DNA of 64,000 nt from Autumnicola lenta (GTDB lineage Bacteria; Bacteroidota; Bacteroidia; Flavobacteriales; Flavobacteriaceae), in NCBI RefSeq assembly GCF_031846515.1, contig NZ_JAVRHO010000004.1, forward strand, positions 62,001-126,000. Direction: 5' to 3'. Numbering within the stretch: position 1 is the first letter of the stretch; each line of letters starts with the position of its first letter. Shown piece after piece: positions 26,919-36,302 of this stretch. The notes under the pieces are model-generated. The model did not search any database and was not told the origin of the DNA. It saw only the letters and a program-made list of their open reading frames with translations. The position numbers and the translations under genes were made by a program.

Positions 26919-27835
26919 GTAGGTCGAAAATTACCATGTTAGGGCTGCTTCTTTTCATAAACCGGTAGATCAAATGTTGATCTAAAGACCGAAATTTTCT
27001 AATTTAACATCCCTTCGACAAGCTCAGGGGGACTAAATTCTGAACGCAAAAAGATATCGAATAAACTTCGACAAGCTTTGTGTGACATCCCGAACAAAAC
27101 AGTGAGAGTCAGGCTGAGCCTGTCGAAGCCCGTTTTCACTGTAGGTCGAAAATTGGCATTTTAGAGCTGCTTTTTTTCATAAACCAATAGATCAAATGTT
27201 GATCTAAAGACTGGATAATTACCAATTTAACTCCCCTTCGACAAGCTCAGGGGGACTATAAATCCTGAACGCAAAGAGATATCGAATAAACTTCGACAAG
27301 CTTTGTGTGACATCCCGAACAAAACAGTTGAGAGTCTGGCTGAGCCTGTCGAAGCCCGTTTTCACTGTAGGTCGAAAATTGGCATTTTAGAGTTGGCTCC
27401 TATTGCTTAATTTGAATAAAAAATAGATAATATAAATTTGCTGAAACCAGTCCACACTTCGACAAGCTTTGTGTGACATCCCGAACAAAACAGTTGAGAG
27501 TCAGGCTGAGCCTGTCGAAGCCCGTTTTACTGTAGACCGAAAATTACCATTTTAGAGCTGCTTCTTTTCATAAACCGGTAGATCAAATGTTGATCTAAAG
27601 ATTGATAATTACCAATTTAACATCCCTTCGACAAGCTCAGGGGGACTATAAATCCTGAACGCAAAGAGATTTTAAATAAAGAAACCTCCACAACTCACAA
27701 CAGACCACTATTTCCGGGGCATATATTATCTGGTATTAGTGGATTCATGGTGAATCAAGTAAAACAATTTTGAAGCTGCAGGTCGAAAATTGTCTTTTTT
27801 AACATCCCTTCGACAAGCTCAGGGGGACTAAATTC
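26919..27835. repeat. Tandem array of about 225-bp composite repeats in a gene desert
   Basis: Units start with GTAGGTCGAAAATT-like sequence at 26919, 27141, 27367, 27532 and (degenerate) 27778, giving steps of 222, 226, 165 and 246 bases. A full unit holds, in order, the GGTCGA..GCATTTTAGAGCTGC module, an inverted repeat around GATCAAATGTTGATC, the palindromic CCCTTCGACAAGCTCAGGGG, CTTCGACAAGCTTTGTGTG and CTGAGCCTGTCGAAG. The third unit lacks the middle modules. The 26661-28025 stretch around it has no plausible gene. Confidence 0.8.
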
Positions 27836-28025
27836 TGAATGGTGGATACAGGAGGCAAGCGCCGGGATGCTAAAAAAATTCGTGGATTCATGGCAAAAGA
27901 AACATCAGCAAACCTTCATATTGCCACATTTCATACCTTTTCAACTCGTTAAATTCTTGTTATTTACAAACCTCTTAACTCCTTTCCCACCAGGAAAATT
28001 GGATATTTAGGGAAATGAAGAGAAA

Positions 28026-28757
28026 ATGGACCTTAGTAATAAAGTCGCAGTAGTAACAGGAGCCAGCAGCGGAATAGGAATGGCCATTGCAAAAAAACTC
28101 TCTACTGAAGGCTGCCACGTGGCATTAGCGAGCCGGAGTGTAGATAAATTAAAAGAGTTACAAATGGAACTCGGAAAAAAAAGCATGGTCGTGGAGATGG
28201 ACGTAAGTCTTACAGACAGCGTCTCCCACGGTTTTAAGCAGGTAGTAAAAGAATTTGGCAGAATAGACATTCTGGTTAATTCTGCCGGTGTTATGCCGCT
28301 TACCTATCTTAAAAACCGTCATTTGGATGAATGGCTGCAGACAGTAGAAGTCAATTTAAAAGGTTGTCTCAGGTGTATCTATTCCGTGCTTCCGCATATG
28401 AAGGAGCAGAAAAACGGACATATTGTGAACATAGCGTCTGTTGACGGAAAAGAAATTTTTGAAGGCGGTGCCGTTTATGGTGCTTCAAAAGCTGCAGTTA
28501 TTGCACTTTCCAAAGCTATGCGGATGGAACTTTCCCCGGAATTTAATATTCGCGTCACCGCGATAGAACCGGGAACGGTTGCCACCAACCTTCGGGACGA
28601 TATTACAGATCAGGAATTGCTGGATGATAAGGAATATGGCGATAGCGAAGCAAAACTGGATACAGAAAACATAGCCGACGCTGTTTTTTACGCAATATCG
28701 CAACCCGAAAGTGTAAACGTCAACGAATTACTCATCAAACCAACAGGAAAAGCATAA
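28026..28757 (+). CDS. Short-chain dehydrogenase/reductase (SDR)
   Basis: A 243-residue classical SDR: cofactor motif TGASSGIG (about residues 12-19), NSAGV (about 86-90), and the catalytic pair Tyr151/Lys155 in YGASK. EPGTVATNL follows, as usual. It reduces or oxidises a small carbonyl/alcohol with NAD(P); the substrate is not predictable. It is 40 bases ahead of a small membrane-protein gene, and the two probably form an operon. Confidence 0.88.
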   Translation: MDLSNKVAVVTGASSGIGMAIAKKLSTEGCHVALASRSVDKLKELQMELGKKSMVVEMDVSLTDSVSHGFKQVVKEFGRIDILVNSAGVMPLTYLKNRHLDEWLQTVEVNLKGCLRCIYSVLPHMKEQKNGHIVNIASVDGKEIFEGGAVYGASKAAVIALSKAMRMELSPEFNIRVTAIEPGTVATNLRDDITDQELLDDKEYGDSEAKLDTENIADAVFYAISQPESVNVNELLIKPTGKA

Positions 28758-28797
28758 ATTACAGATAATTCTAATCTAAATCTAAAATCAGATCAAT

Positions 28798-29112
28798 ATG
28801 AATGACGCAGTAATAAAAACAGGAGAAAAATTAGTAGCAAGAGGCGGCGATCTCGCAGCAATGGGTGGAAAACTCATTGCCAAAGCCACAGCCTTTAAAG
28901 TGGGAAAAACCCTTGCAACCAGAGGTGGAGTAATAGGCGTGGGAATTGCAGCCGCAGCGGGTGTAGGCTATCTTGCTTACAAGTACATGGAGACTAACAG
29001 CGATGGGATCAATGAGAAAAAAACGAAGTTTAAAAACAAGCTGAAAAAGAAGAAGAAAGATCTTAGTGGTAACTATAAAGGAGTAAAAGGAGATAAGAAG
29101 ATCGTGGTTTAA
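28798..29112 (+). CDS. Small Gly/Ala-rich membrane protein with basic tail
   Basis: A 104-residue protein with Gly-rich N-terminal repeats (ARGGDLAAMGGKL, ATRGGVIGVGI), one hydrophobic Ala/Gly helix (about residues 46-62), and a very basic C-terminus (KTKFKNKLKKKKKDL). Its centre (IAAAAGVGYLAYKYM) resembles the 52-residue protein at 31164 (GALAGVAYLGYQFY), so the two may be distant paralogues. No named family is recognised; YtxH-like stress proteins have comparable composition. It probably follows the SDR in one transcript. Confidence 0.65.
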   Translation: MNDAVIKTGEKLVARGGDLAAMGGKLIAKATAFKVGKTLATRGGVIGVGIAAAAGVGYLAYKYMETNSDGINEKKTKFKNKLKKKKKDLSGNYKGVKGDKKIVV

Positions 29113-29137
29113 TTCTCCACCACAATAAAAGTATAGC

Positions 29138-29263
29138 AGGCAGTCCAAAAATCGATTATCCAGACTGGCAGAATTATTTTCTGGTGTAGCTAAAATTTTC
29201 TACACAAATACAGGAAATTAATCAGCAGGTCGATAATTGTCATTTTTGGACTGCCTCTTTTTT
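29138..29263 (+). repeat. 119-bp inverted-repeat element ending in a T-run
   Basis: Left arm AGGCAGTCCAAAAAT.. (29138-29160) is complementary to right arm ..ATTTTTGGACTGCCT (29232-29256) over about 23 bases with a 2-base gap. The arms are members of the window-wide repeat family, and a T-run follows (29258-29263). It lies between the small membrane-protein gene and the esterase gene, and could be a mobile mini-element, a terminator, or both. Confidence 0.65.
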
Positions 29264-29306
29264 GTATCATATTATCAGTATATTTAGTGGATAAACTTTC
29301 CTTTCC

Positions 29307-30890
29307 ATGAAAAATGTACTGCTGCTTTTGCTCGTGTTTTCCATTGCTTTCCCTTCCAACTCCCAAACCAGAAAACCTGCACAAATAGAAATTAAAAAAG
29401 GTAAAATAGAAGGCTATTATGATGCTGAAAAAGATCTTTCAATTTATCTGGGCGTTCCTTTTGCACAACCTCCGGTGGGAGAATTACGATGGAAGGCTCC
29501 GCAGGAGCTGGAAACCTGGGAAGGTGTAAAAGAAACTGCCAATTTTGGTCCTTCTCCGGTTCAGGCAAGGGTATTTGATGATATGATATTCCGTAGCAAT
29601 AGCCAGAGTGAAGACTGCCTCTATCTTAATGTATGGACACCGGCCAAAAGAGGCACCGCAAAGTTACCCGTACTCGTTTACTTTTATGGCGGTGGTTTTG
29701 TGGCCGGAGATGCGTCTGAACCACGGTATGACGGCGCTGCCATGGCACAAAAAGGTATTGTTGCAGTAACAGTAAATTACCGACTTAACATTTTCGGATT
29801 TTTTGCTCACCCCGAACTTAGTGAGGAAGCAGAATATAGTGCCTCAGGAAACTACGGCCTTCTCGATCAGCATGCGGCATTAAAATGGGTGCAGGAAAAC
29901 ATAGCGGCTTTTGGCGGCGATCCCGATAAAGTTACTATTGCGGGAGAATCTGCCGGTTCAATTTCTGTTAGCGCGCAAATGGCTTCTCCCCTGTCCAAAG
30001 ATCTTATTGATGGAGCTATTGGTGAGAGCGGTGCTGCCATTAAACCGACCATGGCGCCGGTTTCTTTAGCTGAAGCTGAAAAAAAGGGAGCTGAATTTGC
30101 TAAAAAAAATGGTTATACTTCCATTGAAGAGATGCGTGACACCAGCACTTCTGAAATCTTTGAAGATTATCAAAAATCTGGTGCTTTCAGGTTTTCCAGT
30201 GTTATCGACGGTTACTTTTTTCCGGAAACACTTCCGGAGATTTTCAGAAACGGAAATCAGGCTCAGGTTCCGCTGCTTTTAGGATGGAATTCTGCCGAGA
30301 TTTCCGGCACAGCTTTTATGCAGGGACAACCTTATTCCGAAGAAAATTATATTCTAAAAGTAAAAGAAACATTCCCTGAAGATTTTGAGGAAGTGCTGGA
30401 ACTGTACCCGCACGGTTCTTCAGAAGAAATCGAAGAATCTGCCACTGCACTGGCTTCCGACAGGTTTATTTCTTACAGTACCTGGAAATGGTTTGACCTG
30501 CACCGTAAAAACAGCGATGCACCTGTATACCGCTACCTTTACAGCAAATTAAGACCACAGCTTAGCGGCAAAACAAATGAACCACAGCAAAACCAAATTG
30601 GCGCACCACATGCTGCAGAAATTGAATATTTTATGGGCAATCTGGACCGTATCGATACTTTCGAATGGACAGAAGACGATTATTTGGTTTCTGATACCAT
30701 CATGCAATATTTGGGAAATTTCATCAAAACCGGGAATCCAAACGGCGAAAATTTACCTGAATGGCCCGCTGCAAAAGCTTCTGATGTTACTCCGCCGGTA
30801 ATGATCATCGACACAAAGTTTGAAGCCAGGGATGCACAAAACGACGGACGATATTTCTTCCTGGATAAGGCTTACGGTAACAATCAGTAG
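29307..30890 (+). CDS. Type B carboxylesterase, exported
   Basis: A 527-residue alpha/beta hydrolase with a signal peptide (residues 1-19). It has the family features LGVPFAQPPVGELRW, SEDCLYLNVWTPA, the oxyanion loop YFYGGGFVAG and the nucleophile elbow GESAGS with Ser215. A later PHAAEIEYFMGN supplies the catalytic His. It hydrolyses carboxylic esters; exported Bacteroidota relatives act on plant-derived or drug-like esters. It is preceded by an inverted-repeat terminator and seems to be a single-gene unit. Confidence 0.9.
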   Translation: MKNVLLLLLVFSIAFPSNSQTRKPAQIEIKKGKIEGYYDAEKDLSIYLGVPFAQPPVGELRWKAPQELETWEGVKETANFGPSPVQARVFDDMIFRSNSQSEDCLYLNVWTPAKRGTAKLPVLVYFYGGGFVAGDASEPRYDGAAMAQKGIVAVTVNYRLNIFGFFAHPELSEEAEYSASGNYGLLDQHAALKWVQENIAAFGGDPDKVTIAGESAGSISVSAQMASPLSKDLIDGAIGESGAAIKPTMAPVSLAEAEKKGAEFAKKNGYTSIEEMRDTSTSEIFEDYQKSGAFRFSSVIDGYFFPETLPEIFRNGNQAQVPLLLGWNSAEISGTAFMQGQPYSEENYILKVKETFPEDFEEVLELYPHGSSEEIEESATALASDRFISYSTWKWFDLHRKNSDAPVYRYLYSKLRPQLSGKTNEPQQNQIGAPHAAEIEYFMGNLDRIDTFEWTEDDYLVSDTIMQYLGNFIKTGNPNGENLPEWPAAKASDVTPPVMIIDTKFEARDAQNDGRYFFLDKAYGNNQ

Positions 30891-31163
30891 GATTTTATAG
30901 TTCACTGATTTAAACTATATTCTGCGAGCAAGGTGTTAAAACAAAGGAATCTTCAGTCTCTTAATTATTAAAAAATGTCTGCAAGCTTCCTTTAACTTTG
31001 TAAGTTTCGTTAAACATGGTTACAGCTTAGTTAAAGATGTTTTAAAGCTTTTGAAGATCAATCTAATTCCGTTTAATTTTAAATAAATCTAAATGTTGAA
31101 ACAGGGAGATTTGCGCCCAAAGAGGCCGAAGTAAAGAATAATTTTCAAATAAAATTAAACATC

Positions 31164-31322
31164 ATGAAAGTAAAGAAAACAGCAAAAGAAGCAGGAGAAA
31201 AAGCAGCTAAACTATGGGCTGCAAAGAAAGGGCTTGGACTAGCCGGAAGCCTCCTAAAGTGGGGAGCTCTTGCGGGAGTAGCCTATCTTGGATATCAATT
31301 CTACAAGGAAAACTACGAATAA
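31164..31322 (+). CDS. 52-residue small membrane protein
   Basis: ATG at 31164 to TAA at 31320-31322, too short for a usual gene cut-off. The peptide has a basic amphipathic N-terminus (VKKTAKEAGEKAAKLWAAKK) followed by a hydrophobic segment (LAGSLLKWGALAGVAYLGY) and a short polar end. The segment resembles the helix of the 28798 protein. Its spacer of about 270 bases upstream has no other gene. Function unknown; it could be a membrane-associated stress peptide. Confidence 0.6.
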   Translation: MKVKKTAKEAGEKAAKLWAAKKGLGLAGSLLKWGALAGVAYLGYQFYKENYE

Positions 31323-31535
31323 AACATAGCGGACTACACGCCGGCACTTCAGGTTAAAAATCCAGAAGTGTAATAGTTACAATCTTGATGGAAAGTTTAT
31401 GATCAAAATAAGCTTTCCATTTAAAGTTAATGTGAATAACATTACAATTGCATGGCGATTACCACTACATTTATTCTTCTTTTACAGAGTTCCCATGGGA
31501 ATTTTTTAAGGTGGAAATGGGGCAAAAATAAGAAA

Positions 31536-32117
31536 ATGAGTAGATATCAGGATGACTTGAGCAATATGAGATCTTTGGATCTTTACCTGGAAACCCTTAG
31601 CAATGAGGAATACCGGAAAGTAAGAAGTAAAATTGGATCTCAGAAATTAATTCCTGCCCCTTTGGCGGGTATGGATATCTCCTCAAATAGTTTCCAGAGG
31701 TTACTACATCGAAAAAGCAAAGAGAGAGAACTCAGAAGTCTAAAGCAATTTCAGAAGAAATTTAAATGGCAGTTCGATATAGATTCTGTTCTGGAGGGTG
31801 AATATGATGCACTGGTGTTAACGGATGCCAGACGTGTTATAAACTGGGTAAGCAAAGGCTTTTTCGAGATGACCGGATATTCCTCCAGCTTCGCCATGGG
31901 GCGAACTCCTGACTTTTTGCAGGGAAAAAGCACTCCAGAAGAAAAAAAGAAAAGAGTCTCCCAAAAATTAAAAGAGGAAATCATTTTTACTGAAACCTTC
32001 ACCAACTACAGAAAAAATAAAGAGGAATACTTGTGTGAAATAACAGTGATTCCATTGCTCTCCTATGGCACGAAACTTACTCATTTCCTGGCCTTGGAAA
32101 GAGAAGTCGCTGCTTAG
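31536..32117 (+). CDS. LOV-like PAS-domain protein lacking the photoactive Cys
   Basis: About 193 residues from the ATG at 31536; a frame from 31452 adds 28 unrelated-looking residues. After a helical N-terminus comes a PAS domain (about residues 95-190): VLTDARRVINWVSKGFFEMTG, GRTPDFLQG, NYRKNKEEYLCEITVIPL. This matches flavin-binding LOV domains closely, but the usual NCRFLQ is TPDFLQ, so the adduct-forming Cys is replaced by Pro. There is no output domain. It may bind flavin, haem or another ligand, or act through a partner such as the histidine kinase further downstream. Confidence 0.75.
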   Translation: MSRYQDDLSNMRSLDLYLETLSNEEYRKVRSKIGSQKLIPAPLAGMDISSNSFQRLLHRKSKERELRSLKQFQKKFKWQFDIDSVLEGEYDALVLTDARRVINWVSKGFFEMTGYSSSFAMGRTPDFLQGKSTPEEKKKRVSQKLKEEIIFTETFTNYRKNKEEYLCEITVIPLLSYGTKLTHFLALEREVAA

Positions 32118-32575
32118 AAATTTGAAGTACGAAATGAAAAGGAACTACGAGGCAGGAAGTAAAAGGATCTTTTTTTTATTCTCCTGAGTCTCAAAAAGAG
32201 GTACTAAAATTGGCAAATATTGGGCCTGGTTTAAAGTCCGAAGGAATAAGCAGTAAGCTCCAATTAAAAAAGCTTTTTCACTTTTCACTCTTCTCTTATT
32301 CTTTAGTCTCGAAAGCAGGTTATACTGAGCCTGACAAAGTGTGCATGAGTTTTCTGTACTATTTCAAATAACTTAAGTAAACCGCTTCGGGGCAAGCCCA
32401 CGAAGTATTAAGAAGAAATAATTTTCAATTGCGAGGCAAGCCTCGGAGCATTAAAATCTCGATTATCGAGTAAAGAGCACTTATCCTGTTATAGAATTCC
32501 TAAACTTTGTTCATATTACTCTCTCTACTTTTTTATACCCGTATTAATTTCTAATTTTATAAAAAACAGAACATA
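32118..32575. other. Gene-free spacer with repeat fragments
   Basis: No gene is seen. It holds one weak member of the GGTCGA-family repeat (about 32193-32230), a low-complexity TTTTCACTTTTCACTC run (about 32277-32305), and two related GGGGCAAGCC / GAGGCAAGCC repeats near 32390 and 32430. Confidence 0.45.
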
Positions 32576-33562
32576 ATGAACTATAGAAAACTGGGAAAAA
32601 CAGGATTAAAAATTTCAGAAATCTCACTTGGAACATGGCAGGTAGGAGGAAAATGGGGATCGGGTTTTGATGACGAAAAAGCTGATAAGATCATAAATAC
32701 AGCAATAGATCAGGGTGTGAATTTTATTGATACCGCCGACGTGTATGAAGAGGGCTTGAGTGAAAAGGCAGTAGGTAGAGTCGTCCGTTCCCGGTCTGAA
32801 GAAATTTATGTGGCAACAAAATGCGGCAGACAAATTAATCCGCACATAAACGAAAATTATACTCCGGAAGTTCTTACAAAGTTTGTGGAAGACAGTTTAA
32901 AAAGAACCGGACTTGAACGGCTGGACCTTGTTCAACTGCATTGCCCTCCAACAGATGTTTACTATCGTCCCGAAATTTTCGAAACTTTTGATCGGCTTAA
33001 AGATGAGGGAAAGGTCCGCAATCTGGGAGTAAGTGTTGAAAAAATTGAAGAGGCTATAAAAGCAATGGAATATGATAACGTTGCTACTGTTCAGATAATC
33101 TTCAACCTCTTCAGGCAACGTCCGTCAGAATTATTTTTTACGGAAGCGAAGAAAAAAGACATTGGAATTATTGCCAGGGTACCTTTGGCCAGTGGATTAC
33201 TAACCGGAAAATTCGATTCTAACACTCATTTTGACAAAGAAGATCACCGGAATTTCAACAGAAACGGAGAAGCTTTCGACAAAGGTGAGACTTTCGCCGG
33301 AGTAGATTTTGAGCAGGGATTAAAAGCGGTGGACGAACTAAAAGCGCTTTTTCCAGATGCAAAAAACCTTGCGCCCATAGCTTTACAATGGATTCTTCAG
33401 TTTCAGGAAATAAGCTGTATTATCCCCGGTGCGTCTAAAGAAGATCATTTGTTATCAAATACTTCAGTTTATGACCTTCCGCCGTTATCTGCGGAAAAAA
33501 TTGAAAAAATGAATGCTATTTATAACAAATACATTAAGCCACAAGTACACCAACGCTGGTAG
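32576..33562 (+). CDS. Aldo/keto reductase
   Basis: A 328-residue TIM-barrel oxidoreductase. The catalytic Asp/Tyr sit in FIDTADVYEEGLSE (about residues 49-62), the Lys in YVATKCG, and the His in VQLHCPP. A C-terminal cofactor loop IPGASKEDHL binds NADP(H). It reduces aldehydes, ketones or sugar carbonyls; relatives are often called general-stress or ion-channel-like AKRs. It stands alone between repeat-rich spacers and has a hairpin terminator. Confidence 0.9.
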   Translation: MNYRKLGKTGLKISEISLGTWQVGGKWGSGFDDEKADKIINTAIDQGVNFIDTADVYEEGLSEKAVGRVVRSRSEEIYVATKCGRQINPHINENYTPEVLTKFVEDSLKRTGLERLDLVQLHCPPTDVYYRPEIFETFDRLKDEGKVRNLGVSVEKIEEAIKAMEYDNVATVQIIFNLFRQRPSELFFTEAKKKDIGIIARVPLASGLLTGKFDSNTHFDKEDHRNFNRNGEAFDKGETFAGVDFEQGLKAVDELKALFPDAKNLAPIALQWILQFQEISCIIPGASKEDHLLSNTSVYDLPPLSAEKIEKMNAIYNKYIKPQVHQRW

Positions 33563-33594
33563 TATTTATAGCCGTAATAAATAGTCTGTAAGAG

Positions 33595-33673
33595 GCCGTC
33601 CCAAAATGCCAGTTTTCGTCAACTAAAGTTGTATCAGAATTGACAGGCTTATTTTCGGGCGGCTTTTTCTTTT
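33595..33673 (+). terminator. Repeat-derived terminator after the aldo/keto reductase
   Basis: GCCGTCCCAAAAT (33595-33607) pairs with ATTTTCGGGCGGC (33651-33663) at 11 of 13 positions, and TTTTTCTTTT follows. The left arm belongs to the window-wide repeat family, suggesting that repeats were adopted as terminators. Confidence 0.55.
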
Positions 33674-34128
33674 CCTGAAAAAGTTCAGTTAAAATCATTT
33701 CTTAAACTCTTTCACTAGAAGTGGGTATTGTATCAGCAAAGCTTTCCCTTTAAATTTACCGGAAAGCTCTAGCTCATATTTTTCTGAATTTCTTATTCCC
33801 CTGAACACAAAAATTTGCTAAAGCTTCTAACTTTAGATTTCAGAATTAACTGAAAATAATTTGAGTTATTAAGCTGATAAAATATTCTGGAGAAGAACTA
33901 TCTTTCCTATTACTTTCAGCTTTAATGCTAAAGATATAATTGATTTGAATTTTAATTATTGTCCGTTTGAATACTAACTCAGTTTTGTCCCTTTAGCGGA
34001 ATAGGAAGGTCAAAAAAAGGCGTCCCGACAGCGCTCGACGTGACAATGTTACTACAATTGTATTTGTTAGTGCTTTACAGAACGAGTGTATAAAATTTTA
34101 AGCTTTACCTATGTAATACGCTGTTGCA
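33674..34128. other. Gene-free upstream region of the response-regulator gene
   Basis: No open frame of interest is seen. It is AT-rich DNA with one copy of GCGCTCGACGTGACA at about 34032-34046, matching a motif near 24324. The promoter of the response-regulator/kinase pair should lie in its last 150 bases, but no clean consensus stands out. Confidence 0.4.
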
Positions 34129-34749
34129 ATGACATCTCAAGAAAATACTTCTACTAAAGATCTTCATATTTTAATAATTGAAGATGAAATTCTGGTTGCA
34201 GAAAATATCGCCAAAATCCTGAGTAAACAGGGAGATTTTATATTTTCTATTGCGGCTAATGAGAAAGATGCGCTAAAAATTTTTAAAAACAATCCCGTGA
34301 AACTCATTGTAAGCGATATCCATCTAAACAATAGCGCAGACGGGACCTGTATTGTGAAAAAGATACAGAGTGAACACTGGGTGCCGGTAATTTATATTTC
34401 TGCTTACACAGATAAAAGCTTCCTGGATTCTGCATTAGAAACCGAACCTGTGGTCTACCTCGTAAAGCCTTTTTTAGAACGACAATTACTGGTAGCCTTT
34501 TCTATTGCACTAAATAAAATTGAAAAGTTTGAAATGGATAATGCGGTTGCTAAACCCAGTGGCAGAGAACTTCAAATCATAGCCTTACTCACCCGTGGAT
34601 TCAATAGCCGCGATATTGGAAATATTCTTTTTCTAAGCGAGCATACCATCAAAACCCAACGCAAAAATCTTCTGAAAAAATTTGACGTGGCGTCCACTTA
34701 CGAATTAATTGCCCTGGCAGCCAGGCTTAAGTGGGTCAAAAATGAATAG
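34129..34749 (+). CDS. Response regulator with LuxR-type DNA-binding domain
   Basis: A 206-residue regulator. The receiver domain (residues 12-125) has the acidic pocket E18/D19, phosphoacceptor Asp63 (IVSDIHL), YISAYTD and the Lys in YLVKPF. The LuxR/NarL helix-turn-helix (about 143-206: SGRELQIIALLTRGFNSRDIG, SEHTIKTQRKNLLKKF) binds DNA. Its last 8 bases overlap the histidine-kinase gene, so the two are a co-translated two-component system. Confidence 0.9.
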   Translation: MTSQENTSTKDLHILIIEDEILVAENIAKILSKQGDFIFSIAANEKDALKIFKNNPVKLIVSDIHLNNSADGTCIVKKIQSEHWVPVIYISAYTDKSFLDSALETEPVVYLVKPFLERQLLVAFSIALNKIEKFEMDNAVAKPSGRELQIIALLTRGFNSRDIGNILFLSEHTIKTQRKNLLKKFDVASTYELIALAARLKWVKNE

Positions 34750-36022
34750 GAAAAGACTGCAGTTTTCCCACTTCTTTAGAACATTAAGTGGGACACCGGG
34801 GCTGGAAATTGAACAGAAGATTTTTAATGTGTCCTCTTTTTCCATCTCTGTTTTTGCATTAGTGGGAACTTTTATAAATTACATTATAGGCCTTAATATG
34901 GCGGTTGTTGGCCTGAGTTTTATTGGTAGTATTATCGCATTTTATCTGTTTTATTTATCAAGGTACGGGAATAAATATTCCAACCAGCTTATAAGCTATT
35001 ACCTTTTAGCGATAATTACAGTCCTGGGCGTCATGTACTTTTATAACAATGGACTTGGCGGCACAGTGGCCTATCTCATTATTGTCCTTCTGAATGTTTT
35101 TATTCTGGTAGCACCGGCAAGATTTCAGTACAGAATTGCCGGGATTCTGTTCCTGTTTTTTACAGCTCTGCTCCTACTTGAACTCAACTTCCCAGGTTGG
35201 ATTACGCCCTATTCTTCCCGTGGTGAAGCTGTAATTGACCATATGACGACGATGCTCTATTCTATGGGTTTAACGACTTATGTGATTATCAACTTCAGGA
35301 ATAAGATGCTGCAGGACAGAAAGGAAATCCTGAAAAAGAATTCAGAAATCCAGATTCAGAAGATGGAGATTGAAAGCAGGCAGCTGGAACTTCAGAAAAC
35401 TATAAACGAACTACAGGAAAGAAACGCCTTCATAGAAACCCTGCTGCGGGAGTTAAGCCACCGGGTAAAGAACAATTTGCAGCTGGTAATAAGTATTCTG
35501 GATATGCAGATTATGGAAGAAGAAAAATCACCTGAAAAATCCCAGGTACAGGAAACAAAAAACCGGCTCACCGCACTTATTCTGGTGCATCAACGGCTGT
35601 ACGGACAGGAAACGGGTGTTGCTATTTTTATGCCAGATTATATTAAAGAACTTTGTGAGTCTATAGAATTCTTTAATAAACCACTGACTACTGAGGGAGA
35701 AGTAATTGCATATAACGTCGAGCCCATCGATTTAAACGTTGAAAAGGTAATTTCTTTGGGACTTGTTATCAATGAAATCATAACCAACTCCTTTAAACAT
35801 GCTTTTCATAATGCTGAACATCCGCATATTACAGTAACTTTTAAGTTTACAGGTTCCCATTATCATCTTGAAATAGAAGATAACGGTTCAGGTTTTATCT
35901 ACAACAAAGATAATAACAGGACAGGAATGTCTTTAATCCATTCCCTTACAAAGCAATTAGGCGGAAAATTAACTATAGATACGAAGCCAGGAAATGGAAC
36001 AATTTATTTTCTGAATTTTTAA
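34742..36022 (+). CDS. Membrane histidine kinase, HisKA_2 type
   Basis: About 426 residues from the ATG at 34742; the longer frame from 34709 lies wholly inside the previous gene. Several membrane helices fill residues 30-190, then a coiled coil (about 200-235) leads to the HisKA_2 motif LSHRVKNNLQLVISILDMQ with phospho-acceptor His240. The HATPase domain follows (INEIITNSFKHAF, IEDNGSGF). This kinase class often senses light or stress and pairs with unusual regulators; here the partner is the overlapping LuxR-type response regulator. There is no separate sensor domain, so the signal probably acts in the membrane. Confidence 0.88.
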   Translation: MNRKRLQFSHFFRTLSGTPGLEIEQKIFNVSSFSISVFALVGTFINYIIGLNMAVVGLSFIGSIIAFYLFYLSRYGNKYSNQLISYYLLAIITVLGVMYFYNNGLGGTVAYLIIVLLNVFILVAPARFQYRIAGILFLFFTALLLLELNFPGWITPYSSRGEAVIDHMTTMLYSMGLTTYVIINFRNKMLQDRKEILKKNSEIQIQKMEIESRQLELQKTINELQERNAFIETLLRELSHRVKNNLQLVISILDMQIMEEEKSPEKSQVQETKNRLTALILVHQRLYGQETGVAIFMPDYIKELCESIEFFNKPLTTEGEVIAYNVEPIDLNVEKVISLGLVINEIITNSFKHAFHNAEHPHITVTFKFTGSHYHLEIEDNGSGFIYNKDNNRTGMSLIHSLTKQLGGKLTIDTKPGNGTIYFLNF

Positions 36023-36302
36023 ACCACAAGCTGATTTCTGCTGTAATAAACCGCAAAAAAGAACTCATAAAAGTGGAGATAATTTTCATTTCCACCGCTT
36101 CTTATTTGAATTTTAGACATTTTAAATGTTAAAGTTTGATAAAATTACTAATTTTGAATCACTACGGCTTGACCTGCTAAAAACTTAATTATCAGAAAAT
36201 TAACACTTTAATAAATTACCTAAATAAGGTAAGATTCGACGGACAGCATTTTGTAGTGTGGAATTATTAACTATATTGTTAAAAATTTAACATGTAGGTA
36301 GT

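Noticed and set aside
26919..27835. Possible CRISPR array
   Set aside because: Units are about 225 bp with no short repeat/unique spacer alternation, and no cas genes are near.
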